Shown piece by piece: positions 29,802 through 40,254 of a DNA stretch of 64,000 nt. Under the pieces are notes generated by a model. It saw only the letters and a program-made list of their open reading frames with translations, did no database searches and had not been told where the DNA came from. The number at the start of each line of letters is the position of its first letter. Position 1 is the stretch's first letter. This DNA comes from Gammaproteobacteria bacterium (GTDB lineage Bacteria; Pseudomonadota; Gammaproteobacteria; JAJPIJ01), in the NCBI GenBank assembly GCA_021324815.1, contig JAJPIJ010000046.1:94734-158733 (forward strand), written 5' to 3'. The position numbers and the translations under genes were made by a program.

Positions 29802-30146
29802 ATGCGGATTGCTGTTTTCCTGCTCATCATATTACTGGGCGCCTTGCAGTTCAGGCTGTGGTTCGGGGAGGGCGGCTGGCGGACGGTGTGGGCGCTCCGT
29901 GAGCAGATCGACAGCCAGCGCCAGGAAAATGCCAAGCTCAAGGAGCGCAACCAGGCGCTGGAGGCGGAGGTTCAGGATTTGAAACAGGGCCTGGAGGCGA
30001 TTGAAGAGCGCGCCCGCAGCGAGATGGGCATGATCAAGAAGGACGAAGTGTTCTACCAGATTATCGACCAGCCCGGCGTGGTGCTGCCGCCGGCGCAAAC
30101 GGGAACCAGGCCATCGCCGCTGGCAAAGAACAATACTGGGCGGTGA
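29802..30146 (+). CDS. ftsB: Cell division protein FtsB
   Basis: Short TM plus coiled coil, GALQFRLWFGEGG; eno-ftsB-ispD synteny. Confidence 0.9.
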   Translation: MRIAVFLLIILLGALQFRLWFGEGGWRTVWALREQIDSQRQENAKLKERNQALEAEVQDLKQGLEAIEERARSEMGMIKKDEVFYQIIDQPGVVLPPAQTGTRPSPLAKNNTGR

Positions 30147-30835
30147 TCCCGGCGGCGGGCCTGGGCCAGCGCATGGGCACGGAGGTGCCCAAGCAGTATC
30201 TCCCCTTGCGCGGGCGGGTGGTGCTTGAACACACCGTCGAACGGTTCGCATCACACCCGCGCATCGCCGGCGTCGTGGTCGCCATCGCCCCGCAGGACGC
30301 GTCATGGGACCACCTGCCGTGCGCGCGCGCGGCGAAAGTGCGGCGCGCGGAGGGCGGCGCGGAGCGCTGCCACTCCGTGTTGAACGCGTTGAAGCGGCTG
30401 GCGGAAACCGCCGCGCCCGGCGACTGGGTGCTGGTGCACGACGCGGCGCGGCCCTGCCTGCGCAAAAAGGACATCGACCGCATGCTGGACACGCTGGCTT
30501 CGCATCCGGTCGGCGGCATCCTCGCCGTGCCGGTGCGCGACACCATGAAGCGCGGCGGCGCCGGCAACGAAATCACCGCCACCGTGGATCGCAAAAATCT
30601 GTGGCACGCACTGACGCCGCAGATGTTTCATCTCGGCATGCTGACGCAGGCCATTGAGCAGGCGCTGGCGAAGGGGGTCATCGTGACCGATGAGGCGCAG
30701 GCCATCGAACTGGCCGGCCATCAACCCGTGCTGGTCGAGGGGCACGCCGACAACATCAAGATCACGCACCCGAAGGACTTGAAGCTGGCGGACATTTATC
30801 TGCGGTTGCAGGAGGAGGAGGGCGAATGCGCATAG
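30143..30835 (+). CDS. ispD: 2-C-methyl-D-erythritol 4-phosphate cytidylyltransferase
   Basis: [32 protein letters not shown]; likely alternative start. Confidence 0.95.
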   Translation: MIPAAGLGQRMGTEVPKQYLPLRGRVVLEHTVERFASHPRIAGVVVAIAPQDASWDHLPCARAAKVRRAEGGAERCHSVLNALKRLAETAAPGDWVLVHDAARPCLRKKDIDRMLDTLASHPVGGILAVPVRDTMKRGGAGNEITATVDRKNLWHALTPQMFHLGMLTQAIEQALAKGVIVTDEAQAIELAGHQPVLVEGHADNIKITHPKDLKLADIYLRLQEEEGECA

Positions 30836-31299
30836 GCCAGGGCTTCGACGCCCACCGCTTTCAAAAGGGCCGCCGGCTGGTGCTGGGCGGCGTCACCATT
30901 CCGCATGAATCCGGCATGGAGGCGCATTCCGACGGCGACGTGGTGATCCACGCGGTGTGCGACGCGCTGCTCGGCGCCGCGGGCCTGGGCGACATCGGCA
31001 AACACTTCCCCGACACCGATCAAAGCATCAAGGGCATCGACAGCCGCATCATGCTGAAGCACATCGTGAAGTTATTGCATGACAAGAATTACAAGATCGG
31101 CAACGTGGACGCCACCATCATCGCGCAGGCGCCGAAACTCGCGCCATTTATTCCGCAGATGTGCGAGAACCTGGCAGCGGACATGCAAATTGCCCGCGAC
31201 GCCGTCAACATCAAGGCCACCACCACCGAGAAAATGGGTTTCACCGGCCGCGGCGAAGGCATCGCCGCCCTCGCCGTCGCCCTGCTATTGTCTTCTTAG
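30826..31299 (+). CDS. ispF: 2-C-methyl-D-erythritol 2,4-cyclodiphosphate synthase
   Basis: [44 protein letters not shown]. Confidence 0.97.
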   Translation: MRIGQGFDAHRFQKGRRLVLGGVTIPHESGMEAHSDGDVVIHAVCDALLGAAGLGDIGKHFPDTDQSIKGIDSRIMLKHIVKLLHDKNYKIGNVDATIIAQAPKLAPFIPQMCENLAADMQIARDAVNIKATTTEKMGFTGRGEGIAALAVALLLSS

Positions 31300-31838
31300 C
31301 TGCGTTTCAATAGAACATAGACGGCGCCGGTGCCGCCGTCGACGGGGCGCGTGGAGCTGAAGGCGAGCACCGCGTCGAGTTGTTGTAGCCAGTGGTTCAC
31401 CTTGCCCTTGAGCACCGGCATGCGGCCCTGCGAACGCATACCCTTGCCGTGCACGATGCGCACGCAGCGCCACCCGCGATCCCGCGCCTGGCTCAGAAAA
31501 TCCACCAGCGATTCCTTGGCTTCGGCGACGGTCTGGCCGTGCAGATCGAGTTCGCCCTCGATGCTCAACTGGCCGCGCCGCAGCTTGCGGGTCAGCGAGT
31601 GCTGTATGCCGGGACGGACGAACAGCAATTCATCGCCGGTCTCAATCTCGGCGCTGTCGTAAAGCCCCTGCGCCATCTCGCGGATGACTTCGCATTCATC
31701 TCGCAGGCGCTGCTCTGGTATGGGCGCGCGCTTTGGGCGATCCGGAACGATCCGATCTGATTTCAGGCGGCGGACCTTGCTCATGGCGTCGCGAAACAGG
31801 GCGACTTCGGATGGCGTGGGCCGTGGTTCCTTGCTCAT
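31296..31838 (-). CDS. Smr-domain protein
   Basis: [19 protein letters not shown]...[11 protein letters not shown]. Confidence 0.9.
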   Translation of the reverse strand: MSKEPRPTPSEVALFRDAMSKVRRLKSDRIVPDRPKRAPIPEQRLRDECEVIREMAQGLYDSAEIETGDELLFVRPGIQHSLTRKLRRGQLSIEGELDLHGQTVAEAKESLVDFLSQARDRGWRCVRIVHGKGMRSQGRMPVLKGKVNHWLQQLDAVLAFSSTRPVDGGTGAVYVLLKRS

Positions 31839-31958
31839 GCCGCCAAGATTACACGCAGGCGGCGGCGCAGAAAAGAAACCGGCGAATGTGAGTTGGCAGC
31901 CCTTTCGTTCGTCGCAACGAAGCGGTGAAATCCCCCGACCGCCGCTGCGCGTCTGTCC

Positions 31959-31981
31959 GCCCCCTTTGCAAAGGGGGCGGC
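31959..31981. repeat. GC-rich palindrome CCGCCCCCTTTGCAAAGGGGGCGG
   Basis: Perfect inverted repeat in the Smr-msrQ intergenic region; coordinates approximate by 1-2 nt. Confidence 0.6.
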
Positions 31982-32040
31982 GAGTGCCACGAGCAGGGGA
32001 TTTTAAGTCCCGATATGAGCCACTCGCCGGGGTGGGGAAA

Positions 32041-32691
32041 TCAGGTGGGCTGGGGGACGGTGCGGACGGGCGGCGGCGCGATGCGCCTGGAGGCCGGCAC
32101 GGGGATGCGCTTGAAGAAACCCGGCACGCGCGTAGCGAGCAATCCAATCAGGATCAGCCCGTAAATAATGGGCAGATGCCTGTCGGCCTTGACCAGCCAG
32201 AGGTAGTGCAGGATGACCAGGGTGCCGATGGGATAGACGAGGCTGTGCAGCTTGCGCCATTGCCTGCCGCCGAGCCGCTTCACCATTTTGTTGGTGGAGG
32301 TGATCGCCAGCGGCACCAGCAGCACAAACGCCGAGAAGCCGACCGTGACGTAGGGGCGCTTGGCGATGTCACGCGCGATGTCATGGATGTCGAGGCTGTT
32401 GTCGAACACGAGCCAGGTCAGGAAGTGCAGACAGGCGTAAAAGAAGACGTAAAGCCCGAACATGCGGCGCAGACGCATCATCGGCTGCCAGCCGGTCAGC
32501 CGGCGCAGCGGCGTGAAGGCGAGCGTCATGAGCAGGAAGCGCAGCCCCCAGTCGCCCAGCTCGTGCTCGATTTTCAGGATCGGATTGGCGCCGAGGCGGT
32601 GCGTGAATCCCTTCTGGATCAAGAGCGCGAGCGGCACCAGCATCAGCACGAACAGCGCCGGCTTGATGATCTTGATGGGATCCCTGATGGG
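32041..32691 (-). CDS. msrQ: Heme-binding membrane subunit MsrQ
   Basis: FTHRLGANPILKIEHELGDWGLRFLLMTLAFTPLRR; downstream of msrP; start approximate. Confidence 0.88.
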   Translation of the reverse strand, partial: PIRDPIKIIKPALFVLMLVPLALLIQKGFTHRLGANPILKIEHELGDWGLRFLLMTLAFTPLRRLTGWQPMMRLRRMFGLYVFFYACLHFLTWLVFDNSLDIHDIARDIAKRPYVTVGFSAFVLLVPLAITSTNKMVKRLGGRQWRKLHSLVYPIGTLVILHYLWLVKADRHLPIIYGLILIGLLATRVPGFFKRIPVPASRRIAPPPVRTVPQPT

Positions 32692-32753
32692 CACGGTTGT
32701 CAAGACCCGCGGAATTGCCGATATCGACCGTTGCCAGGCACGCCAGCTGCCAA

Positions 32754-32801
32754 TCCCCCCTCCCCCCATTTGTCAAAGGGGGGATAAGGGGGGATTTCAA
32801 C
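32754..32801. repeat. Palindromic element aatcccccctccccccatttgtcaaaggggggataaggggggattt-like
   Basis: Inverted repeat between msrP and msrQ. Confidence 0.6.
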
Positions 32802-32842
32802 CGGCGTCAGCAAATAGAGCGTGGGGGTCATTTTTGAAATCT

Positions 32843-33802
<960 letters not shown>

Positions 33803-33967
33803 GGGTCACCTGTCGTGGTTTCTGGCCGCCATAAACTTAGCTGACCAGTTAGATGGCTTTCCGGTTCACATGGTTACGGGATGTTTACGCGGTCAGGGTT
33901 AATTTATATACTGATTTCAAAGTCGAATTAACCACCACGGCTGTGGGACGGGATACAGGGGGCCAGG

Positions 33968-35431
33968 ATGAACGTACAAGGTATGGGTCGGCGTATCTCG
34001 TCATTGATTCTTGGATTGTTTTTTTCAGCCGCCGGAACACTTGTTCATGCCACTTCATCCGTGCCGGATGCGACCGGCTCCTATAGCGGCACGCTGACAG
34101 TCAACGAAACCTGCATCAATCAATCACCACCGCCGCCGACGTTCAATAGAACAGAACAAATTCAATTGTCGTTTGCCATCACCCAGTCAGGATCGAATAT
34201 CACGGGCACGGGCACATTTCTCAACCTCCGAAATGGAAATACAGGCACCATTCAGCTCACCGGCACCATCAGTTCGGGCGGCAACGTCAGCGGCAGCGTG
34301 AGCACTGCGCAAAGCGGAGGAGGTTCCTCCTTTTCCGGCAGTTTCAGCGGCACTTTGAGCGGCAATTCACTCGACCTCTCGGTATCCGGCGGCGACAGTT
34401 CGTGCCCCTCGCAGAATGGCAGCGGCATCATGACTCGCACCAGCGGCGGGAGCGGGGAATTGACCGTCAATCCGCAGGTCACGCCCAGCAACATCCTGAC
34501 CGCGCCGCTCTTGCTCGCGACCCAGGTGAGGTCCATCACCACGAACATCGGCACGCGCATCGGCGACGTCCTGCACGGCATCCAGCATCCCGGCCCGCGG
34601 GTGTCCAGCAACGGTCTCATGTACGAGAACTCCGCCGGCCTCAATGCCGGCGACCGGATGATCAACTACGGCGCCTGGGCAAGCTACGCCTACTCCGACT
34701 ACAACAACGACCTCTCCAGCACCGCCTTCGACGGCCACACCCACACCGTGCTGGCCGGGGTGGACGTGGCGCCGTGGGAGAAGGTGGTCATCGGGCTCTC
34801 GGCCGGCTATGAAAACAGCGACATCGACACCGGCTTCAACCGCGGCAACCAGCAGTCCGAAGGCTACACCATTGCGCCCTATTTCGGGGCGGTGCTGTCG
34901 GATGTCTGGAGCGTCGACTTCAGCGCCGGTTATTCCAACATCGACTACGACCAGTTCCGCCTCGCGCCGATCACGAACGCCAAGGTGACCAGCCATCCCA
35001 ACAGCGACCGCTGGTTCGGCGCCTTGAACGTCAACGGCCTGTGGACGTATGACAAGTGGATCCTGGGCGCCAAGATCGGCACCCTCTACACCAAGAGCGT
35101 GCAGAACAGCTTCACCGAGAGCGACGGCACGCAGGTGTCGCAGACCGACGACCGGCTCGGCCAGTGGCTGCTGGGCGGCAACGTGGCGTATTCGCTGGGC
35201 GAATTCGAACCCTTTGCCAGCGCGACCTACGAGCGCGACTACACCCGCACCACCATCACCGTCCTGACCGGTCCGCAGCCCGTCAACGACAACGACGACG
35301 TGCTGGTGGGCGCGGGCCTGCGTTATTTCGGCCCCAAGGGCATCACCGGCAACCTGGAGTGGAACAAGCGGGTCGGCCGCGCCAACTTCGACGAAGACGT
35401 CGTCACCGCCACCCTACGGCTTGATTTTTAG
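33968..35431 (+). CDS. Outer-membrane autotransporter beta-barrel domain protein
   Basis: Signal sequence, Ser/Gly-rich passenger, C-terminal barrel repeats, terminal ATLRLDF. Confidence 0.8.
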   Translation: MNVQGMGRRISSLILGLFFSAAGTLVHATSSVPDATGSYSGTLTVNETCINQSPPPPTFNRTEQIQLSFAITQSGSNITGTGTFLNLRNGNTGTIQLTGTISSGGNVSGSVSTAQSGGGSSFSGSFSGTLSGNSLDLSVSGGDSSCPSQNGSGIMTRTSGGSGELTVNPQVTPSNILTAPLLLATQVRSITTNIGTRIGDVLHGIQHPGPRVSSNGLMYENSAGLNAGDRMINYGAWASYAYSDYNNDLSSTAFDGHTHTVLAGVDVAPWEKVVIGLSAGYENSDIDTGFNRGNQQSEGYTIAPYFGAVLSDVWSVDFSAGYSNIDYDQFRLAPITNAKVTSHPNSDRWFGALNVNGLWTYDKWILGAKIGTLYTKSVQNSFTESDGTQVSQTDDRLGQWLLGGNVAYSLGEFEPFASATYERDYTRTTITVLTGPQPVNDNDDVLVGAGLRYFGPKGITGNLEWNKRVGRANFDEDVVTATLRLDF

Positions 35432-36301
35432 CGTTTCCGCCTGCAGCAGCAACCGCGGCCAGCGTTCCGGCCAGCAGCAGTGGTGGTCGTAGTCCGCAAT
35501 GATCGTGAGCGCCGCATGCGACGGCCGGCCCAGCCGGTCGAGATAGGACTCAATGACGGCCGGTGGCACGATTTGGTCGTGCGCCCCGAGGTAATGTTGC
35601 TGCGGCACTGATCGCAAAACCGCGGCGAAATCGACGGGATTGAGCGACCCGCGGAGCGGCGGCACGCCGTGCAGCCGGGTCCACAGCGCGTGGTCAAGAT
35701 TCGCCCCCACCGTGAGCAGCCAGGCCACGTCTTTACGCCGTGCCGCCACCAGCGCGGCAACGGTGCCGCCCCCCGAATATCCCACCAGGCCGATCCGGCG
35801 GGCCCCGATCCAGCGGGCCACCGACTCGATGGCGGCGTCGATGGCGGCGACCACGTCTGATGAATAGCGATCGCCGGCCCAATAACGCGAAGGACAGCCG
35901 CGCCGGGCTTCGACGTCCAGATACTGGCAGGGACGCGCCACCCACAGCACCGCGTCGGCGGGGTCCCGCAGCGCCATTTCGAGGGCGACCGGATCCTCCG
36001 GCGTGGGATCATCGGAAAGCCGGTAACGACTGCTGTAGGCCCGGCCGTCCCCCTCGATATAGACGTGCAGGGTGTCGGCCTGCGGCGGCAGACGCGCGAA
36101 GACGGCCAGATCGAAGGCGCCGGCGTGAACGCGGCCGCCGGTGAATTTCTCCTTTTGTGCCTGTTGCAATATCTCCCCGCTGATTCCCCGATCAGTCCCG
36201 GGACTGGAACATCCGGAGAGCAGCGCCAGCACGCAGCCGGCCAGGAGCAAGGCGGGGCGGGTGCGCGGTGATTTCGGGGGCTTGTGTGAACTATTCAGCA
36301 T
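35414..36301 (-). CDS. Alpha/beta hydrolase lipoprotein
   Basis: Lipobox LLSGCSS; nucleophile GYSGGG. Confidence 0.75.
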   Translation of the reverse strand: MLNSSHKPPKSPRTRPALLLAGCVLALLSGCSSPGTDRGISGEILQQAQKEKFTGGRVHAGAFDLAVFARLPPQADTLHVYIEGDGRAYSSRYRLSDDPTPEDPVALEMALRDPADAVLWVARPCQYLDVEARRGCPSRYWAGDRYSSDVVAAIDAAIESVARWIGARRIGLVGYSGGGTVAALVAARRKDVAWLLTVGANLDHALWTRLHGVPPLRGSLNPVDFAAVLRSVPQQHYLGAHDQIVPPAVIESYLDRLGRPSHAALTIIADYDHHCCWPERWPRLLLQAETLKIKP

Positions 36302-36357
36302 TCGTTGAGGCGGCCATGTGCTACTCTAATCGAAAACCGGGCATCAGCGAGGAAATC

Positions 36358-37059
36358 ATGCGATCCACGTTTCCCAGGACCTGCCTTTCCATTGTGGCGC
36401 TCTTGGTCGCCTCTATTTTATGCCTTGCGGCGCGGGCCGCCGAATCCGTCGGCCGCGCGGAGGTGGTGAACGGCACCGTCACCGCGACGCTGGACGCGCA
36501 GACCCGCACGCTGTCCAAGGGTGATCCCGTCTATCAGGGCGATCAACTTGCCACCGCCGCCGACGGCGCGCTGATGGTCATCTTCCGCGACGAGACCAAA
36601 TTCGTGCTTTGGCACAACACGCGCATGAACGTGGAGCAATTCGCCGACCGGCAGGGCGAGGAGGGATTCTCCGCCCGCATCGTCAAGGGCGCCTTCCGGT
36701 TTGTCAGCGGCCTGGTCGCCAAGCGCAAACCCTCGGCCATGCAGGTCAAGCTGGCGGCGACGGCGACCATCGGCATACGCGGCACCCACGTGGGCGGGGA
36801 GATTGAGGGTGAATCGGCAACGGTCGTGCTGCTGGAGCCGGAGGACGAACCCAGGGCCACGGCCATCACCGTCTTCAACGACTTCGGCCGCGTGGACATC
36901 ACCGAGCCGGGGTACGGCACCAACGTCCCCGATGCGCACAGTCCGCCCTCGCCGGTGCAGCGCATGCGCCTGCGCAACATCGAAAACCTGATGCACATCA
37001 TGCAGTCGATACAGAGAACAAACCTGCCGCATCCGGCGCCGCATCCAAACATCCGGTGA
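36358..37059 (+). CDS. Secreted FecR-domain protein
   Basis: Signal peptide; GDQLATAADGALMVIFRDETKF, AATATIGIRGTHVGGE. Confidence 0.85.
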   Translation: MRSTFPRTCLSIVALLVASILCLAARAAESVGRAEVVNGTVTATLDAQTRTLSKGDPVYQGDQLATAADGALMVIFRDETKFVLWHNTRMNVEQFADRQGEEGFSARIVKGAFRFVSGLVAKRKPSAMQVKLAATATIGIRGTHVGGEIEGESATVVLLEPEDEPRATAITVFNDFGRVDITEPGYGTNVPDAHSPPSPVQRMRLRNIENLMHIMQSIQRTNLPHPAPHPNIR

Positions 37060-37199
37060 CCGGCCGCGGGAGCGGCGGCGCCGGATGACCGCCGGGAACG
37101 CCGGTTCCCTTGATTTTTTTTACCTTTTGACGGGGGAACATGCTTATAATGCGAACCACAAGAACCGCTTATTGCGGCCGGCGATAAACTGGGGGTTGG

Positions 37200-38534
37200 G
37201 TGCTGAAGACATTCTGGCGGTGGTTCATGGGAATGTGGCTGGCCCTGGCCGTGGTCCCCGTGGGTATCGCGGCGCCGGCGGATGATGACGTCAGGCAGGC
37301 GCGGCAGTTGCTCAAGTCCGGCCAGGGCGCGCAGGCCTACGAACTTCTGAAAAAGCACGTCGACGCCAGGGCCGGCGATCCGGACTTCGATTTGCTGCTG
37401 GGCATGGCGGCGATCGACGCCGGCAAGCCCAATCAGGCGATCTTCGCGCTGGAGCGGGTCCTGGACGTCCAGCCCGGCAATGACCTGGCCCGCGCCGAAC
37501 TCGCCCGCGCCTATTACGAACTGGGCGAGAACGACACCGCCAAGGAGGAGTTCGAAGCCGTGCGCGGCAGGCAACTGCCGCCGTCCATCGCCACCACCAT
37601 CGATCAATATCTCTCCGGCATCGAGCAGCGGCTGGGCGCGACCCGCACCCGCTATGACGCCTTCATCGAAACCGGCCTCGGCTACGACAGCAACGTCAAC
37701 AGCGCCACCAGCGACAGCCAGGTGGCCGTGCCCGCGCTCGGGGGGCTGGTGTTCACCCTGAACAACGCCAGCACCGCGCTCGACAGCATGTTGTGGCTCA
37801 TCAACGCGGGCTTCAACTTCTATACGCCGGTGCGCGAGGACACCACGCTCTTCGGCGGCATCGAGTTCGACAACCGGCTGTCGGTGCATGAAGTCGACTT
37901 CACCCAGCACATGTACAACGGCAACCTGGGCGTCAACCTGCGTCGCGGCGCGGATCAATACCGCCTCGTCGGGCAGGCGCAGAAGTTCACCGTCGGCGGC
38001 AACCAGTTCCGCGACTACGGCGGCGGCGTCGCCCAATGGCAGCGCGAACTCGATCCCGACAACCAGATCACGGCCTTCATCCAGGGGGCGGTCGTGCGTT
38101 TCCCGGGCCAGCAGATTCGCGACGTGGATCGCGTGGCGGGCGGCGCGGGCTGGGGCCATGCCTTCAGCGGCGCCGGCAAGCCGATCATGTACCTCACCGC
38201 CTACGGCGGCAGCGAAATGGAGACCCATGACAACGCCTCGAACATCGGGCGCGATTTCGGCGGCCTCATGCTCGGCGGGCAGTACATGCTGGGCGAGCGT
38301 CTCTATGCCCTGGGCTCGTTTGCGTTCGAACACAGCGCCTACGGCGGCCCGGAGCCCTTTTTCCTCAAGACCCGCGACGACGACTTCTACAGCGTCAGCG
38401 CCGGGCTGCGTTACGCCGTGAACAAGAACGTGAGCATCCGCCCCGAGGTGCGCTACTCGCGCAATGACTCGCCCATCACCGTGTTTGGATTTGAACGCTG
38501 GGAGGCGATCACCACCCTGCGTTACGACTTTTAA
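37200..38534 (+). CDS. TPR plus outer-membrane beta-barrel protein (SLAM/DUF560-like)
   Basis: N-terminal TPR repeats, C-terminal barrel ending ITTLRYDF. Confidence 0.75.
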   Translation: MLKTFWRWFMGMWLALAVVPVGIAAPADDDVRQARQLLKSGQGAQAYELLKKHVDARAGDPDFDLLLGMAAIDAGKPNQAIFALERVLDVQPGNDLARAELARAYYELGENDTAKEEFEAVRGRQLPPSIATTIDQYLSGIEQRLGATRTRYDAFIETGLGYDSNVNSATSDSQVAVPALGGLVFTLNNASTALDSMLWLINAGFNFYTPVREDTTLFGGIEFDNRLSVHEVDFTQHMYNGNLGVNLRRGADQYRLVGQAQKFTVGGNQFRDYGGGVAQWQRELDPDNQITAFIQGAVVRFPGQQIRDVDRVAGGAGWGHAFSGAGKPIMYLTAYGGSEMETHDNASNIGRDFGGLMLGGQYMLGERLYALGSFAFEHSAYGGPEPFFLKTRDDDFYSVSAGLRYAVNKNVSIRPEVRYSRNDSPITVFGFERWEAITTLRYDF

Positions 38535-38547
38535 GGAGGTCAGGACC

Positions 38548-40035
38548 ATGCGCAGGACCATCCAGCTTGCATTGTTCTCCGGCATCGCGGCGTGCGCTTT
38601 GCTCCCGGCGCAGACCTGGGCCGCGGCCGCGGGCCAGGTCACCTATGCCTACGGCCAGGCGCAGGCGCTCAACGCCGCCGGCCAGGCCCGCCCGCTGGCC
38701 AGGGGCGCGGAGTTGCAGTCCGGCGACACCGTGCAGACCCAGCAGGGCCGCGCCCAGGTCACCTTCGCCGACGGCGGGTTCGTCGCCCTGCAACCCAACA
38801 CCACCTTCAAGATCGCCGACTACAACTATGCCGGGAAGGAGGACGGCAGCGAACACAGTTTCATGGAGCTGCTGAAGGGCGGCATGCGTTTCGTCACCGG
38901 CGCCATCGGCCACAAGAACAAGCAGAACTACAAGATCAAAACCGTGGTCGCCACCATCGGCATCCGCGGCAGCGGCGGGCTGGCCATCCTGTGCGTCGCC
39001 GGCAGCTGCCCCGGCAAGAAGGACGGGCTTTACCTCACCGGCAATCAGGACATCCTGACGCTCAGCAATGACAAGGACAGCAAGGACGTGCATCCAGGCG
39101 AAAGTTTTTACGTCGGCTGCGCCAATTGCGACATCGAGCCCGCCGAGGAGGTGCCCGTGGCGCACGTGGACATTCCCGCCCTCAAGGATTTCCTGGCCGG
39201 CGAACAGTGCGCGGGCAACAACTGCGACGCGGGCCTCATACAGAGCGGGTTCGCCAGGATTGTCGGCGCCGTCGGCAACGGCGACGGCATTGTCACCGCC
39301 CTGAATGGAACGGCGGGGGGGATCCCCACCAGCGTTCTTCTGCTGAACAATTCCTTCGCCGGCAACAGCAACATCCAGGCGGTGGCGTTCAACGGCGAGG
39401 TGGCCGATTCCTTCAGCTTCGCCGACGGCGCCTTCATGTTCCGCTGGACGAACGGCACGCTGACCAAGTTCGGTACGGGCGGAACCATCATCGGCACCGA
39501 AACCCTGGGTCCGAACTCCGGCGACAGCTTCATCGTCGGCACTGGCCCGCGCGATCCCCTGCCGGGCACCCTCACCGCGTTTTACGGGTTCCTCCAGGGC
39601 ACCAAATCCACCCAGGATTCCGGCGCCTTGCTGGGGCAGGGCATCCAATGGGGACAGGTCACGGTGAATTTCGGGAATCCCTCGGAGGTGGGTGTGGATT
39701 TCACCGTGCTGCACGGCCAGTATTATTTCGTCTCCGGCGGCGGCATTCCGCTTAACATGAGCAACGGCACATTCAGCAGCTTCAAAGGCGGCACGGTCAC
39801 CGCATCCACCTTCTGTGAGTGCTACCCTCAGCCACCTCCTGTCCCCACCGATATTGTCGGCAGTCTGGAAGGACACGGCGTGCCGTCGATGGGCAATGCG
39901 CCGCAGGCCGTCGGCCTCACCTACCGGATCCATGACAACTTTGGCGGGGGCGCAATGGTGCCGGGTCCGCAGAACTGGATTAAAGGCGCCGGCGTATTCG
40001 GCCTCAGTTGCGTGGGGCGGAATTGCCTTGATTAA
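38548..40035 (+). CDS. Secreted FecR-domain protein
   Basis: GDTVQTQQGRAQVTFADGGFVALQPNTTFKI, TVVATIGIRGSGG. Confidence 0.85.
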   Translation: MRRTIQLALFSGIAACALLPAQTWAAAAGQVTYAYGQAQALNAAGQARPLARGAELQSGDTVQTQQGRAQVTFADGGFVALQPNTTFKIADYNYAGKEDGSEHSFMELLKGGMRFVTGAIGHKNKQNYKIKTVVATIGIRGSGGLAILCVAGSCPGKKDGLYLTGNQDILTLSNDKDSKDVHPGESFYVGCANCDIEPAEEVPVAHVDIPALKDFLAGEQCAGNNCDAGLIQSGFARIVGAVGNGDGIVTALNGTAGGIPTSVLLLNNSFAGNSNIQAVAFNGEVADSFSFADGAFMFRWTNGTLTKFGTGGTIIGTETLGPNSGDSFIVGTGPRDPLPGTLTAFYGFLQGTKSTQDSGALLGQGIQWGQVTVNFGNPSEVGVDFTVLHGQYYFVSGGGIPLNMSNGTFSSFKGGTVTASTFCECYPQPPPVPTDIVGSLEGHGVPSMGNAPQAVGLTYRIHDNFGGGAMVPGPQNWIKGAGVFGLSCVGRNCLD

Positions 40036-40108
40036 TTTTGCCGGGGCTGGCGCGGGGGCCGGTCCGGTCCGTTGTCCCACGGGCGCACTGGTGGTTTCCC
40101 GGCAGGAT

Positions 40109-40139
40109 GCTGAAAAAGTCCGTCCAGGACTTTTTCAGC
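40109..40139. terminator. Hairpin GCTGAAAAAGTCC/GGACTTTTTCAGC, possibly bidirectional terminator
   Basis: 13-bp perfect stem between convergent genes. Confidence 0.6.
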
Positions 40140-40218
40140 CCGCCAAGCAAAAAGCGCGGTTTTTGCCTTGCTTCATTTGGCGCGATTGAACAATGGCGGT
40201 CGATCCCCCGACCGCACC

Positions 40219-40254
40219 GCAGGTTGCTGAAAAACGGGTTTTTCGGCAACCTGC
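40219..40254. terminator. Hairpin GCAGGTTGCTGAAAAAC/GTTTTTCGGCAACCTGC adjoining purL stop
   Basis: Long near-perfect stem with A/T tract. Confidence 0.6.

Noticed and set aside
31684-32787. 367-aa plus-strand ORF across Smr/msrQ
   Set aside because: Antisense to both genes and includes palindromic repeats; spurious.
36543-38642. 699-aa minus-strand ORF
   Set aside because: Antisense to two well-supported FecR/TPR-barrel genes; composition typical of spurious GC-rich frames.
38509-40080. 523-aa minus-strand ORF
   Set aside because: Antisense to the FecR-domain gene with signal peptide; no recognisable motif.
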